NCBI GenBank assembly: GCA_037127255.1 | Contig: JBANSL010000002.1 | Span: 40,932,392 to 40,996,391, forward strand | DNA from: Persicaria tinctoria | Lineage: Eukaryota > Streptophyta > Magnoliopsida > Caryophyllales > Polygonaceae | Direction: 5' to 3' | DNA length: 64,000 bases | Part shown: positions 32,583-43,938 of the stretch, piece after piece | Numbering within the stretch: position 1 is the first letter of the stretch | Layout: every line of letters begins with the position of its first letter | Translations under genes and position numbers: made by a program | The notes under the pieces: generated by a model | Seen by the model: the letters and a program-made list of their open reading frames with translations, nothing else | What the model was told of the DNA's origin: nothing | The model's database searches: none

Positions 32583-33217
32583 CAATGTCTCGCGCGTAGA
32601 CTAGAATTGAATTCCGCTGTGTGCTTCTGAAATAGATGTGTTTAGTAATTGTCGACCTCTCTACTGAATCTTGTTTGGGCGATTTATCGCCGAAATCTGA
32701 AAGTTCGATGGGTTCGCCGTCTGTGATCAACGAATCGATTAGATTGATCCAGATGATCGTGTCCGATCTAAGTAATTCATTTTGGATTTGTTGATCTTGT
32801 GTATCTCATTCTCTTCTATGAATGATTCGAAGTTGTAATTGGCCTTGATTGTTCAGTTCTTGATTGTTGTTACCGTCGGTTTCAGTCTGTTATCGATCTG
32901 ATTGCTAGTGTTGTTAGATTGCAAGCTGCGTATGCTAGGCTGATTGCTGTTTGAAGTACTTCCGATTCTGGTTGGTGATATATGAGATATTTGCGATTAT
33001 GATCGTTGATTTTGCCGTTCTTGAGTCTGATTGCGATTACTGAAGGAGGTTTCGAATCTGATTGCTGGTTTCCGAATAGCAGTTCTTGAATTTGCTGATT
33101 TTCTTCCTTCGAGTCTGTTTACAGTGGAGTTTGCTTACAATTGTTGTGCTGATCTGATTCTGACTACTGTCCATTGCTGTGATTAATCGAATTGAGATCA
33201 GGTTGTGTGCTGCACAC
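32583..33217 (+). other. Copia leader
   Basis: About 635 bp of T-rich untranslated leader between the primer-binding site and the gag ATG. No ORF is supported. Confidence 0.6.
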
Positions 33218-34213
33218 ATGGGAGATCTTGAAGGAGAGGTACGAGTTGACGATGTTGAGCCTACTCAGCGTGAAACAGGGATATTGGCTGGGGGAAGCCA
33301 CACTGATCCACTTTTCCTTGCAAATTCGGACCATCCGGGTATGCAACTGGTGGCATCCCAGCTCAATGGTTCAAATTTCAACACCTGGAGACGAGGTGTG
33401 CGTATGGCGCTTGGGGCAAAGGTCAAGCTTGGTTTCATCAATGGCGGTTGCCCCATGCCTTCTGAGATTGATGATGACTATGACAAGTGGCTGCGTTGCG
33501 ATTTTATGGTGATGAGTTGGTTGATCAACTCTATGAAGCCAGAGATCGCGGAGAATTTCATGTATGTGCACTCAGCAAAGGAACTCTGGGATGACATTCT
33601 TGAGCAATTTGCTGAATCCAATGCGCCATTGATTTATCAATTGCGAAGAGAGCTGAGTGCCATTAAACAAGACAACTTGAGCGTTTCTGAGTATTATAGC
33701 AAGTGCAAGAAAATTTGGGAGGAGCTTCAAGCCTTAGAAAGTGTTCCAGTTTGTAAGTGTGGAGCTTTAAAGTCCTGCACCTGTCAGATACTCAAATCGA
33801 TTCTGGAGAAAGAGGCCACAACTAAACTCATGCAGTTCTTGATGGGTTTATCAGACACTTATGAGAATGTCCGTTCAAACATTCTAGGCATGGATCCCTT
33901 ACCAACGGTGAATAGAGATCTGCATATGGTGACTCAGATTGAGCGCCAGAAAGGAATTACAGGTGGCCTTACCCAGAACCATGACATCCTGGCTGCTGCA
34001 AGAACATTTGATAATGGCAAAGGGAAGACCACTGAGTTCAAAAGAGATGCTAAGCGTGCAAAAATGGACCGAGTTTGCACTTACTGTAAGGAAAAGGGTC
34101 ACCTTCGTGAAACCTGCTTTCAACTGGTGGGCATACCTGAATGGTATACAGGTCCTAAAGGAAAGCCTGGAGACAAGCCTAGTCGGCTTGTGGCTAATGT
34201 TCAGGATGTGTAG
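33218..34213 (+). CDS. gag: Ty1-copia gag
   Basis: 331 codons from ATG 33218; in-frame extension upstream has no ATG. The capsid protein of the element assembles the cytoplasmic virus-like particle. The N-terminal part has QLNGSNFNTWRRGVRMAL, the usual start of a plant copia gag (DUF4219/UBN2-like). It is followed by the helical gag core, a CKCGALKSCTC segment and a CCHC zinc knuckle (CTYCKEKGHLRETC, about residues 285-298) that binds RNA. The frame closes at a TAG (34211-34213) followed by CAA, about 30 codons after the knuckle and before protease. This is the natural gag-pol boundary. Pol continues in the same frame, so gag could be made alone with pol supplied by readthrough, or the TAG could simply be a mutation. 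Confidence 0.93.
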   Translation: MGDLEGEVRVDDVEPTQRETGILAGGSHTDPLFLANSDHPGMQLVASQLNGSNFNTWRRGVRMALGAKVKLGFINGGCPMPSEIDDDYDKWLRCDFMVMSWLINSMKPEIAENFMYVHSAKELWDDILEQFAESNAPLIYQLRRELSAIKQDNLSVSEYYSKCKKIWEELQALESVPVCKCGALKSCTCQILKSILEKEATTKLMQFLMGLSDTYENVRSNILGMDPLPTVNRDLHMVTQIERQKGITGGLTQNHDILAAARTFDNGKGKTTEFKRDAKRAKMDRVCTYCKEKGHLRETCFQLVGIPEWYTGPKGKPGDKPSRLVANVQDV

Positions 34214-37200
34214 CAAGACACTCCATTTGGTGACGATCAGGAGAGCAGGAGTTCTGGTCAAGCTGGACCATCCCACGACGTTAGCCTGGTGAACGCTGTG
34301 GTAGCTGAGGTCATGAAGGCCATACAAGGGAAGGTCCCCACTGATGGACCTGGACCACAAGGCTTCATAAACTTTGCAGGTAATGTGAAGTCTCTTGGCA
34401 CTAATGCATATACTTGCTCTTCATCTTTTTTATGGATAGTGGATTCGGGAGCCTCTGACCACATTGCTTATGATCATGGTCTATTTGCTGATCTCAGTTT
34501 AATGATAAGGCCAATTTTGATTGGATTTCCAGATGGTACTACTCAGTTAGTTAAATACTCGGGGAAGATTGTTTTGAATGATCGTTTAATGCTGCATGAT
34601 GTGCTCTTTATGCCTAGTTTTAAACACAATCTGCTATCAGTTTCTAAGCTAGTTGATGAAGATGATCTGATGTTTGCATTCTTCAAACGAAAATGCATCC
34701 TACAGGACACTTCAACTAAAGAAATCTTAGCTGAAGGGCATAGAGACGGTGGCTTATACAAGTTTGCTGGATTCCAATGCAAGAAGAAGACAAATGGTGA
34801 TGGAGTTCAGTCATTCACTGTTCTCAATAATAGATTTCCTTCTAAGGAATTGAATAAGGTGTGTGCTGTTAGCACTCCTTTACCAGACTCTAGTTTATAG
34901 TTGTTTCATAGCAGATTGGGTCATATTTCCCTTTCTAAACTACATCATATGGATGTGTGTAATCCTTCCAAGAATATGCACTTGGATTGTGATGCTTGCA
35001 ATTTAGCAAAACTGCACAAGTTACCATTCAGTCGAAGTTCGTCTGTTGCCTCTCAGATATTTGATTTGATCCATATGGATCTTTGGGGTCCGTTCAGATC
35101 ACCTTCAATCTGTGGTGGTAGATACTTTTTAACTGTTGTTGACGATCACAGTAGAAGCACTTGGACGTTCCTTATTAGAAACAAAGAACAAGTGCTCAGA
35201 ATTATTCTCAGCTTCTTCTCGTTTGTTGAAACTCAATTCAACAAAAAGGTCAAGGCCATTCGTACTGATAATGGGACAGAGTTTATTCAGGCAAAGCTGT
35301 ATTCAGTTCTTCAAGATAAAGGCATAATTCATCAACGTTCAGCTCCTGGTGTGCCTGAGCAGAACGGGAGAGTTGAAAGAAAGCATCGACACTTGGTTGA
35401 GACTGCTCGTGCCATTCGTCTTCATGCAAATCTGCCCATGAAGTTCTGGGGTGAGTGCATATTGACAGCAACTCACTTGATTAATCTCATGCCATCTTCG
35501 GTTCTCAACTGGAAAGCCCCTTATGAAATCTTATTTCAGAAACCCCCTTCCTATGACAGCCTTAAGGTAGTTGGTTGCCTATGTTACGCCTTGGATTCCA
35601 AGGTCAATCGATCCAAGTTTGATCCTACAGGGAAAAGGTGCGTTTTTTTGGGCTATCCACCAGGCCAAAAGGCCTACAAACTTTATGATTTATCCACTCA
35701 CAAGTTGATCATCAGGCGCCATGTTGTGTTTAAGGAGCACTTGTTTCCTTTCAAGCATGACACCATCACTTCACATTCTCATACCTTGGCACCCACATTA
35801 CGAGTTGTTCCCATAGGAGATGCACCCATTGCAGGCTCCTCCAGTTCATTACCACCCATCACTCATTCCAATCACACCCCTCCACCTCTCACCTCACCTC
35901 AAACCATTTCCCCTACATCTCAATCGTCACATAACCCAGACTTGTCCAACTTTGTTGCTCCTGATTCTATTTCCTCTGATCTTTCTCTTCACTCTGAGGC
36001 ATCCACCACAAACCACCATGTCACTGTCCCAACACAGCCCACCCAACCCCGTCCAACACGCCACACAATTCGACCTGCCAAACTCCAGGACTATATCTGT
36101 CATCATTTGCCCACAAAAGTCACTCATAACACCTCCTTGTCCACAACCTTCTCAGTTCTCAAATTAGAAGACTTCACCCAATATTCAGATGATTATATTG
36201 TCTCATTGTTCAATGTGCTGAGCATTCCTGAGCCATCTTCATATAATCAAGCTCACAAAGATCCAGCCTGGATTGAAGCAATGGGCAAAGAACTACAAGC
36301 TCTTGAGGACAATCACACGTGGGATTTGGTTCACCTTCCACAAGGCCATAAACCCATAGGATGCAAGTGGGTTTATAAAATCAAATACCGCCCTGATGGT
36401 CAAGTTGAACGGTTCAAAGCTCGACTAGTAGCCAAGGGCTACAACCAAGTCAAGGACAAGGATTATAAGCATACGTTTTCGCCGGTAGCCAAGTTTACCA
36501 CTGTCCGAACACTGATTGCTTTAGCTTCATCCAAAGCCTGGAACCTGCACCAACTAGACGTCAATAACGCATTTTTACACGGTTTTTTAGATGAGGAAGT
36601 CTACATGACAATTCCTCCCGGCTACACAAAATCTTTGCCTGGGCAAGTGTGTCGTCTGCGCAGGTCTTTATATGGCTTGAAGCAGGCCAGTAGACAGTGG
36701 AACATCGAGCTCACCAAGCATCTTCTCCGTCAAGGCTTTGTTCAGTCCAGGCAAGATTACTCGCTGTTCACTTGCTGCAAAAATGGATTGCTCACGATTG
36801 CCTTAATTTACGTAGATGATATGCTCCTAACTGGTGATGATGAGTCAACGATCGCTGCCACCAAAGCCTCTCTGCACAACGAATTTACAATCAAAGATCT
36901 GGGTTTTGCACGCTACTTTCTGGGTATGGAAATTTCCCGCTCAGACAAAGGAATCCTTTTGAATCAAAGAAAGTATGTGGTTGATCTCCTCACAGATTCT
37001 GGTTTTGTAGACAGCAAGATTGCAAAATTTCCTATGCAGAGGAATTTGAGATTGTCTATTGATGAAGGGGAAGAACTTGATGATCCGGAGTCATATCGTC
37101 GTCTCATTGGCCGACTTTTATATCTCACATTGACTAGGCCAGACATCTCCTTCTCTGTTCAGCAGCTAACTCAGTTCATATCATCTCCTCGCATTCCTCA

Positions 37201-37762
37201 TATGCAAGCTGCTCAGTTCCTCCTTCGGAATCTTAAAGGCACCATCAATTGTTCTCTATTTTATCCATCTAATTCACCTCTCACAATAAGAGCTTACTCG
37301 GATGCAAATTGGGGCAATTGCCCATTCTCTGCTCGCTCTTTAACTGGATACTGTGTGTTTATGGGTGATTCATTGGTTTCCTGGAAAACCAAGAAACAGA
37401 AGACGGTGTCGAAATCTTCCACGGAAAGCGAATACAGAAGCATGTCTACGGCTGGCAGTGAAATTGTTTGGCTTCATGGGCTGTTGGAAGATTTCCGAGT
37501 CCCTTCCACCCTTCCTATCCCCTTGTGTTGCGACAACAAGGCGGCACAACACCTGGCAGCAAACCCGGTATTCCATGAGCGGACTAAACACCTCCGCATC
37601 GACTGTCATTTTGTTCGGGACTTGGTTCAAGATGGGTTCCTGGCCACTGTCCATGTTCCCTCCCATTTACAGCTCGCCGACATCTTTACGAAGGCGTTAG
37701 GAGCTGATCAGCATTTCTTCCTCTGTTGCAAGCTTGGACTGGTTTACCCCATTCCACCTTGA
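34214..37762 (+). pseudogene. pol: Ty1-copia pol: protease, integrase, reverse transcriptase, RNase H
   Basis: Same frame as gag. The protease active site WIVDSGASDH is near 34433. The pre-integrase zinc motif follows (HSRLGH ... CDACNLAK, 34904-35010). The integrase DDE residues lie in HMDLWGPF (about 35078), IRTDNGTEF and EQNGRVERKH. Reverse transcriptase has CKWVYKIK, KARLVAKGYNQ, LHQLDVNNAFLHG and the catalytic YVDDMLLTG (36809-36835). RNase H has STESEY, ERTKHLRID and ADIFTKAL. The order integrase before reverse transcriptase defines Ty1-copia. The only lesion I see is an in-frame TAG at 34898-34900, between protease and the integrase zinc motif; every catalytic residue is kept. The stop codon overlaps the start of the polypurine tract. 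As it stands pol would not be fully translated without readthrough. Confidence 0.93.
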
Positions 37763-37770
37763 GGGGAGGA
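37761..37770 (+). promoter_or_regulatory. Copia polypurine tract
   Basis: GAGGGGAGGA directly precedes the 3' LTR and overlaps the pol stop codon. Confidence 0.9.
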
Positions 37771-38009
37771 TATGAGAGTATATGGGCTATATGGGCTTTC
37801 AGTATAATGGATAGAAAGGCCCAGATGTAATAAAGCCCAAGATCTCTCTATAGTATAGTTAGAAATGTATAAATAGCTTGTTCTGTGTAATAGAGAATTA
37901 CGGGTTTTAGTTGTAACAAACACAATTTGTGCTAGTTGAAGCTCCATCTATGGAGAACTGATTTCCTCCATAGCTGAATCAGGAAACTCAGGTAATCTGA
38001 AGTTTCTTA
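37771..38009 (+). repeat. Copia 3' LTR
   Basis: Appears identical to the 5' LTR over all 239 bp and is followed by the second AGTAT target copy (38010-38014). Confidence 0.97.
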
Positions 38010-38079
38010 AGTATAAACAAAAGATTAATTAGTAATGAAAACATAACGAAGTGATAAAATGTACACGTTAATACATTAC

Positions 38080-38320
38080 CTTATTTCTTCCAATCCTTCC
38101 TTGGCCCCTAAAACTGCCTCCTGAATGTCACCTCTTGCTAAAACGGCCAAAATACCAACACATGCCAAATCCAGATCTTGCGGCACAAATAATATACTGT
38201 ACATATAGCTTAGACAACGAGGCTCATGATTAGGCGGGTAGATTAGAGGATTCTTTAGCCAATGATTGAAAGAAAAAACACAAGCAAGTCTTCCGATCCA
38301 GCTACTATCATCTTAATTCA
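38080..38320 (-). pseudogene. Exon-like fragment of an unidentified captured gene
   Basis: On the minus strand a polypyrimidine-rich CTTTCAAATTGCAG acceptor (up to 38321) opens a 241-bp block that ends at an AG/GTAATG donor (38080/38079). One frame is open for about 76 codons and looks like real protein: SSWIGRLACVFSFNHWLK, YPPNHEPRCLSYMYSILF, DLDLACVGILAVLARGD, ending AKEGLEEI. An in-frame TAA lies three codons after the acceptor. I do not recognise the family. With the other exon-like blocks in this insertion it suggests a host gene captured by the CACTA element. The next intron was later hit by the copia element. Confidence 0.55.
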
Positions 38321-38408
38321 CTGCAATTTGAAAGGAAAAACAAAATCTTACTGAGCATATTTTTCGATCTCAAGAAGATTACTTTTATCATTAAATATAT
38401 ATATATAT

Positions 38409-40147
38409 AGGGTGGTTCTGGTGTAAACACCTCTTAGGGTGAAAATTGTGAACACATCTAGGCCTTTCATTTGGGTTAAATAAACGGTTGAGATTAATAC
38501 TATTTAATAAATAAAGGAAAAAGAAAAACACAGTAACTCCCTTGAATAGGCGCGTGTACCCCCACCAAAATATCCCAAATGAAGTATGGAGTAAATGAAA
38601 CAAATTAGAGAAATACAAAAACCTCGAATTTGACGGGGTTTACCGTTTACGTAATATGAGAAAGAGAGAGCCCGCAAAAAAGAGGTTACGGTGAGCATAA
38701 GTAGTACTCCCTCTGTTAATTAAAACTTGTCGTTTACTATTCATGCACGCTTTTTTAAAACGATAAAAACTATATAAAATATTAACTTTTTTTTAAATTT
38801 GTTTTTATAAATTCATACTTAATAGTAATAAGTATGATATTATTTAAAAAAATTATTAAAAAAGTTAATATTTTATATAGTTTTTAACACCTAAAAATGC
38901 GTGCGTGAATAGTAAAACGTCAAGTTTTAATTAACGGAGGGAGTAATAAGTTGAAAAATTAGTTGAAAAATTCCAGTATCCTGTTTAAATTTATTATTCC
39001 TATATATATATAAGTCATTATTCGTATGTATATATAAATAATTATTTATTTATTTAAATTGTGCTCGATATAAGCTATTATTCGTGCATATACAAGTGAT
39101 TATTCGTATATATATAAGCAAATTTGTTTAATTAAACTGTGTTAAATATAAATGATTATTCATATTTATGTGGCCGATTATCTGTTAGAAACTATTATTC
39201 ATTCGTAGAAATAACTTAGTTCATTTCCCTTTTTTTTAGATATTTGGGAATTTATGAATTAAATTTAGAAATATTTTAATTATTCGTTTATATCTAACAA
39301 ATTAATAGTAGAAATAACTGAACTATTCATTGATACTTGATAAATTATTCGTAGAAACAATTGAATTCTAGAGTACTATGTGAGCCTGAGGGTGCTTAAT
39401 GGTTCCGTGAGTGTTTTGGAATCCATGAATTATTGACGAAAATAAGTTAATTATTCGTAGGAATATCTAAACTATTCATTGATTTTGGATAAACTATTCG
39501 CCAATATGTGATAAATTATTCATAGGGTGGTGTGGTATGGTGTGATGTGAAAGAATATATTATATAAATAATAGACTTATTCATCGATATATAAGGAATT
39601 GTTCGTCCATATATGTGGAATTATTATTCGATTGATGACAAATTATTCATATAATTAACTACAACTAAAACTCTAAATTATTCATTGATAGATGATGAAT
39701 TATTCATATAAATATAAATATTGGAAGTGTTCATCGATATGCGAAATATTATTTGTAGAAATTGATTAATACAAAACGCAAATGATTACTACATATTAAA
39801 AAAATATTGTAACCAAGTACATTATTACAGTACAAAACAACTACTCCCGCCATAAAAACAAATATTGTAACAATAGTTCATGGGGCCCAGGAGAAATCAC
39901 CATTCTCCCACAATAACGTGTATAGAAGGATTTTTCTTTTCTTTTTTTTAAAAAAAACAGCGGTTTCTGTTTGTAGACACGCGCAGGGGAATGTGATTTG
40001 GTGGGTTTTTTGTGGGTCTTGCATTGAAAAAATCAAAATAAAAATCAGAAATGTGGATTAAATCTTAACCATCCATTTCACTCCATTTAAAGGCTTAGAT
40101 TTGTTCATAAATTACATTCTAAGAGGTGTTTACAAATGATCATTTAC

Positions 40148-40150
<3 letters not shown>
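38409..40150. mobile_element. (TA)n-flanked MITE 4 (~1.7 kb)
   Basis: The left end (agggtggttctggtgtaaac acctcttagggtg...) and the reverse complement of the right end (tttgtaaacacctcttagaatg...) match imperfectly over about 60 bp. TA tracts abut both sides. The interior repeats ATTCGTAGAAATAA and TTATTCAT units rather than CCGAATAATG, so it is a related subfamily of the elements at 5357-8670. It carries a nested Stowaway at 38707-38943. Confidence 0.75.
38707..38943. mobile_element. Stowaway (Tc1/mariner) MITE, 237 bp
   Basis: Terminal inverted repeats start CTCCCTCTGTTAATTAAAAC and end in the reverse complement (…TTAACGGAGGGAG). The target TA is duplicated at 38705-38706 and 38944-38945. 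The arms pair along almost the whole length (…ATATTTTATATAGTTTTTA…), so the transcript would form a long hairpin. Confidence 0.95.

Positions 40151-40205
<55 letters not shown>
40151..40205. repeat. (TA)n microsatellite, right border of MITE 4
   Basis: About 55 bp of TA followed by a short CA run. Confidence 0.95.
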
Positions 40206-40215
<10 letters not shown>

Positions 40216-41488
40216 TTCTTACTCTGCTCTATTACACTACATCAAACATTTAAGTCATGACTATCAAAGCAATAGCTAGCTTCACATTCCATTCCACTTT
40301 ATGTGAGATACCTCGGTGGGAAGGATCAGCATCTAAGTCATTACAATGAATAAGAGACCATGAAAGTCCTTATTCTTGATCATGCTTGACACCCGTCATT
40401 GCTCAAAGAGATGCAGAAGAAGCATACAAATTTATTCAAGTCACTTAAAAGTGTTAAATACCTTAGTGTGTCTAGAAAGATCAACAAGTCTCCATAGTAA
40501 GCAGAATATAATTCAAAAACTGAAACAAACAGCAACTCTAAGAGAAAACCAAAAAAAGGTTACCACCAAGTCCTTCACATAAAATCTATGTTGTGAATAT
40601 TGTATTTTAATGTGATAAAATACATGTAATGACCTGAAATGACCTGAAATGTCAAACACAAGTCTGTGTTTGCATTGAAGAGAAATCAAATATTTATCCT
40701 TAAATACGGCTCCTAAAAGTGGTAATGTGTCCAAAATGTTTAATCAAGACCACTCAGTATAGCAAAAGGTTGGAACGTCATATTTTCACTAGCAAGTGAT
40801 CCCACACAAGGGTTAAGCATGCTTCAATGGAAGATTTATGCAGCAAGAGGTGATTGATATGAATGTCACCATAGTTAATTCCTAATCATAAACTCAAAGC
40901 AAAAACTACATGTAGACGTCTTTTTGATAACTCTTTTTTGCTTTCTGCCAGAACAGATAGCATAATCATCAGATGAATTTAATTCTAAACTTAATAAACT
41001 ATTTCAATTCTAACATGACAAACATATAAACTATAACAAAATTTAACTTACTAAATTTAACATGACAAACTTACAAGCACTTAATTTAACTTACTAAAAA
41101 CTTCTAAACTTAATTTATCTTAACCACTTATATAGAATGAAAGCATCGGTAACCTTAATTTAACTGAAAATAATTCTAAATGCATTTATAGAATCAAAGC
41201 ATCAATAGAAAAAAAAAATCCAATAGCAACTTGATCAGCATTGCAGAAACTTGTATCAACAAAGCAACACAACAAAGCATAGCAACAATGCTAGCAAAGC
41301 ACATCAACTTGTATCAAAGCATCAGTACAAATAAACTGCATAAAAGCATAGAAAATACAGCAGCAAAAAAACACATCAAAGGATAGTAGCAAAAAATTTC
41401 AAGGACAACAACAACACAACAAAGGCAATATTTGTAAAAAGCAGATTCCTTAAAATCTAATGTGAATAGGTACTGAAGAGTGGCTTAC
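40206..41488. other. AT-rich interior of the CACTA-like insertion
   Basis: Intron-like, rich in caaagcatca and taacttactaaa repeats. A minus-strand block near 40290-40380 is open with a possible donor (CGAG/GTATCTC), but this is too weak to call. No transposase is seen. Confidence 0.4.
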
Positions 41489-41673
41489 CTAAAAAACATA
41501 GGAGAGTGGTGTTCTAGGAGGAGTGGCATCTAATGGTTGTTGATGTTGCACAATCGCCGAGCCTGGTCAAATGAGCACAAGCTTGAAGGAATGCCATCAC
41601 TAGGCTAATTCCAGATTTGAAGACCAACCTCTTTCAATTCTTCTAAGGTCTTAACATCTCCTTTTAAGATTTC
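41489..41673 (-). pseudogene. Second exon-like fragment of the captured gene
   Basis: On the minus strand a TTTTTTGCAAG acceptor opens a 185-bp block closing at a strong AG/GTAAGCC donor (41489/41488). Read from the first base: EILKGDVKTLEELKEVGLQI, then WN-stop, PSDGIPSSLCSFDQARRL, a second stop after NNH, and LLEHHSPMFF. Amino acid quality on both sides of the stops suggests decayed coding sequence. The family is not recognised. Confidence 0.5.
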
Positions 41674-43214
41674 CTTGCAAAAAAGGGAACAAAGAGTTAG
41701 TTCTCATGCAATAAGCCAAGTTAAGATTATAACGTTTTCAATAAATTGGATCAAAAAAACAGAGAAATTCCACACATTCAGAACATATATTTCATCTCAA
41801 ATTATGAAAATAAAGAGAAGGGAAACATCGGATATGAATTGATGCTTAGTAAACACATAAAACTACTATTAAAGAGCACCATAATTCTTCACAAGAATAC
41901 ATCATGTATGAGTATAAAATGCAGCAGTAAAAAACAACTCAAATCATAGGTAGTATTGCCAGGAATGAACCAGTTTTAACGCAAAGGAATTTCACAACAT
42001 ATACCCCAAATATGTGACAGAAAATAGAACCAAATATCTCATGACAAAGGATCAGGAAAAACACATTATCAACAAGAAATTAAGGCAAGCATGATAAGCT
42101 ATCAAAATCCATGTCACATAAGACCATATATAAGGGCTAAAGTTGCTGCACACAAGCCTGAATGTGGTTTTACAAGTTGTAGAACCTCAACCATCATAAG
42201 TAGCAAGAAAAACTAGCATTAATATTATCGTGAAAAAGATAAATAAATAGTTATATGTTCTAGCATCAATTTGAATGGCAAAAACATAAGACCATAACTT
42301 GACCACATAAATAGGAAAAAGTGTCGAGTAATGATAATGTAAAAGCCACATGAAGGGTAATAAAGGAGAAGACGTAGGGATAAAAAAAAGCATGAGAGAT
42401 AGGAGAGAATAGAGCACATAGGAACATATGGACATCAACATAGAATCTTTAAGAGAGTGCATGATTTCCACTCAAAAGAACCAGATAGGCCTAAATACTT
42501 CTAAAGTCTGAAAATAAAAGATATACTCGTGAATATTTCGGCAATCAAGTATTAAGGGCCAAGAAGATTCCTAAGCACGTAAGAAACTTTAACTCAAATT
42601 TCTTATATAAGGAAAAACATGACAAATCATGAAACACTTATATAGGGTTGAATTTTAAAGCATCAAACATGGAAGCAAAAATCAGCAAGTAAGTGTTCAA
42701 CATCTCAAAGTTTCAGGACAACAACAAATCAGTGCATAAATCATGCTAAAAGACCACATAACCACGTCAAAAAATTCAGGAAACCCATATATGTCATATA
42801 CTCATATAGAGAAACATCAAGGATATGGCAGACAGAGAGAATTCAGCAACAACTCGCAATAAAGACCGTAAACAAGAACACAACAATTCAGAATCCATAA
42901 GCCAAGTACAGCTTCCAGTCAGTCCTAGCCTGGATTTCAGCAATAATACTTATTAAAATGTATAAAATCGAATCCAATTCGAATGAATCGGTCTCATCTT
43001 TTTTCGTAACCATTCTAACCTGAACCAACATCTTTTGAGCTACACGATTCTTGGGAATGGAGACAAACTAGGAGGCTACAATCCATGATCCTATCCTACT
43101 CGAGGTATGAATACGAGAGGGAAAAATCAGATCGATCTGAAACCTCATATCTAAGGATGGAAGAAATTGGTAGCAAAAGGGTGGATAGATCTATTAGGGT
43201 TAGAGAGGACTTAC
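41674..43214. other. Intron-like AT-rich DNA in the CACTA-like insertion
   Basis: Bounded by the donor at 43214 and the acceptor at 41674 on the minus strand. No coding block of note is inside. Confidence 0.4.
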
Positions 43215-43708
43215 CGATGATTGTGGTCAGTGTTGGTGTCGGCGTCTTCTCCGTAGTCGCCCCCTAGAGGGAGAGAGAGGAAGAAGACGAGTGTGCCTAA
43301 CCGGTGGTTGTCGGAGGAGGTGAGCCATGGGAGAGGCAGGGTTTGTCTTCGGCGAGTGTTTGTGGGGGCGATTCGAAGTGGAGGGGAGGAAGGGTTGAGT
43401 TTTGGAGAGAGGGAGGAAGTTAGGGTTTGTCTCCGACGGGAGTTTTTGGGGGCGATTTGGAGTGGAGGGAGGAAGGGTTGAGGTTCGGACTCTAGAGAGA
43501 CGTTGCAGATCCAAAGGCAGGGGAGATGGAAAACAGGAGAAGGTCCTAGGTAGATATGAGATAGGGAGAAGAGGAAGAACCAGGAGAGAATAAATTTTTC
43601 TAATGGTGAAGAGAGATGGAAAATGTGGGGAGATGGGAAACTTTTTTTGTAAGCTCCTCCAATTTTTCTAAGTGTTAGAAAATTTCCGAATTTTGAAAGT
43701 CCCTCCAA
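43215..43708 (-). pseudogene. First exon or 5' UTR of the captured/CACTA gene
   Basis: GC-rich on a very AT-rich background. A 165-codon minus frame (43708-43211) ends in GGDYGEDADTNTDHNHR. A CG/GTAAGTCC donor follows at 43215/43214. The block includes two tandem ~55-bp units (CCTCCACTYCRAATCGCCCCC ... AGACAAACCCT type, 43360-43480). The proline- and serine-rich translation looks more like a leader than a protein. It lies about 230 bp inside the CACTA terminus, which is where the first exon of a CACTA gene normally lies. Confidence 0.45.
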
Positions 43709-43859
43709 CTTATTCTACTTAATTCAATCCCGCTCATTTAACTTGGAAAATTCAAACCCACACGCGTTTTGATTTTTTTAAGAATGAGCAATTTAAAATC
43801 TGTCAAAAAATTTGACAGATTTCTAAATATTTGTTAACATCATAAATTTAATAATTGAT

Positions 43860-43938
43860 GTAAAAAATGAATTTAACATCAGCTGTTTTCTTGACAGAAT
43901 TAAAAGACGTGATGTCTAATTGCATAATTCTAGTAGTG
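43860..43938 (-). repeat. CACTA terminal and subterminal repeats
   Basis: The terminus (minus) CACTACTAGAATTATGC is followed by GACATCACGTC, CAGCTGATGTTAA and a TTTGACAGA palindrome further in. Three-base context TCA follows at 43939. Confidence 0.7.

Larger units (their letters stand above)
32332..38009 (+). mobile_element. Very recent Ty1-copia retrotransposon (5678 bp)
   Basis: Two 239-bp LTRs (32332-32570, 37771-38009) appear identical base for base. The 5-bp target AGTAT is duplicated at 32327-32331 and 38010-38014. With that duplication the LTR ends are TATGAGAG ... TTTCTTA, that is TA...TA rather than TG...CA. Gag, protease, integrase, reverse transcriptase and RNase H are all present in one frame, interrupted only by two TAG codons. 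The insertion lies in an intron-like stretch of the captured gene. Confidence 0.97.
31557..43938 (-). mobile_element. CACTA-type transposon remnant with gene-like cargo, itself invaded
   Basis: The right end, read on the minus strand, starts CACTACTAGAATTATGC at 43938. It is followed by subterminal GACATCACGTC / GATGTTAA-type repeats, as in plant CACTA (En/Spm) elements. The three bases after it (TCA, 43939-43941) are the LTR bases at the insertion point, as expected for a 3-bp target. The left end lacks CACTA and the second TCA, so it was lost by deletion or later rearrangement. No TNP2 transposase was found. The interior holds exon-like pieces on the minus strand, a recent copia element (32332-38009) and a MITE (38409-40150). 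Confidence 0.6.
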
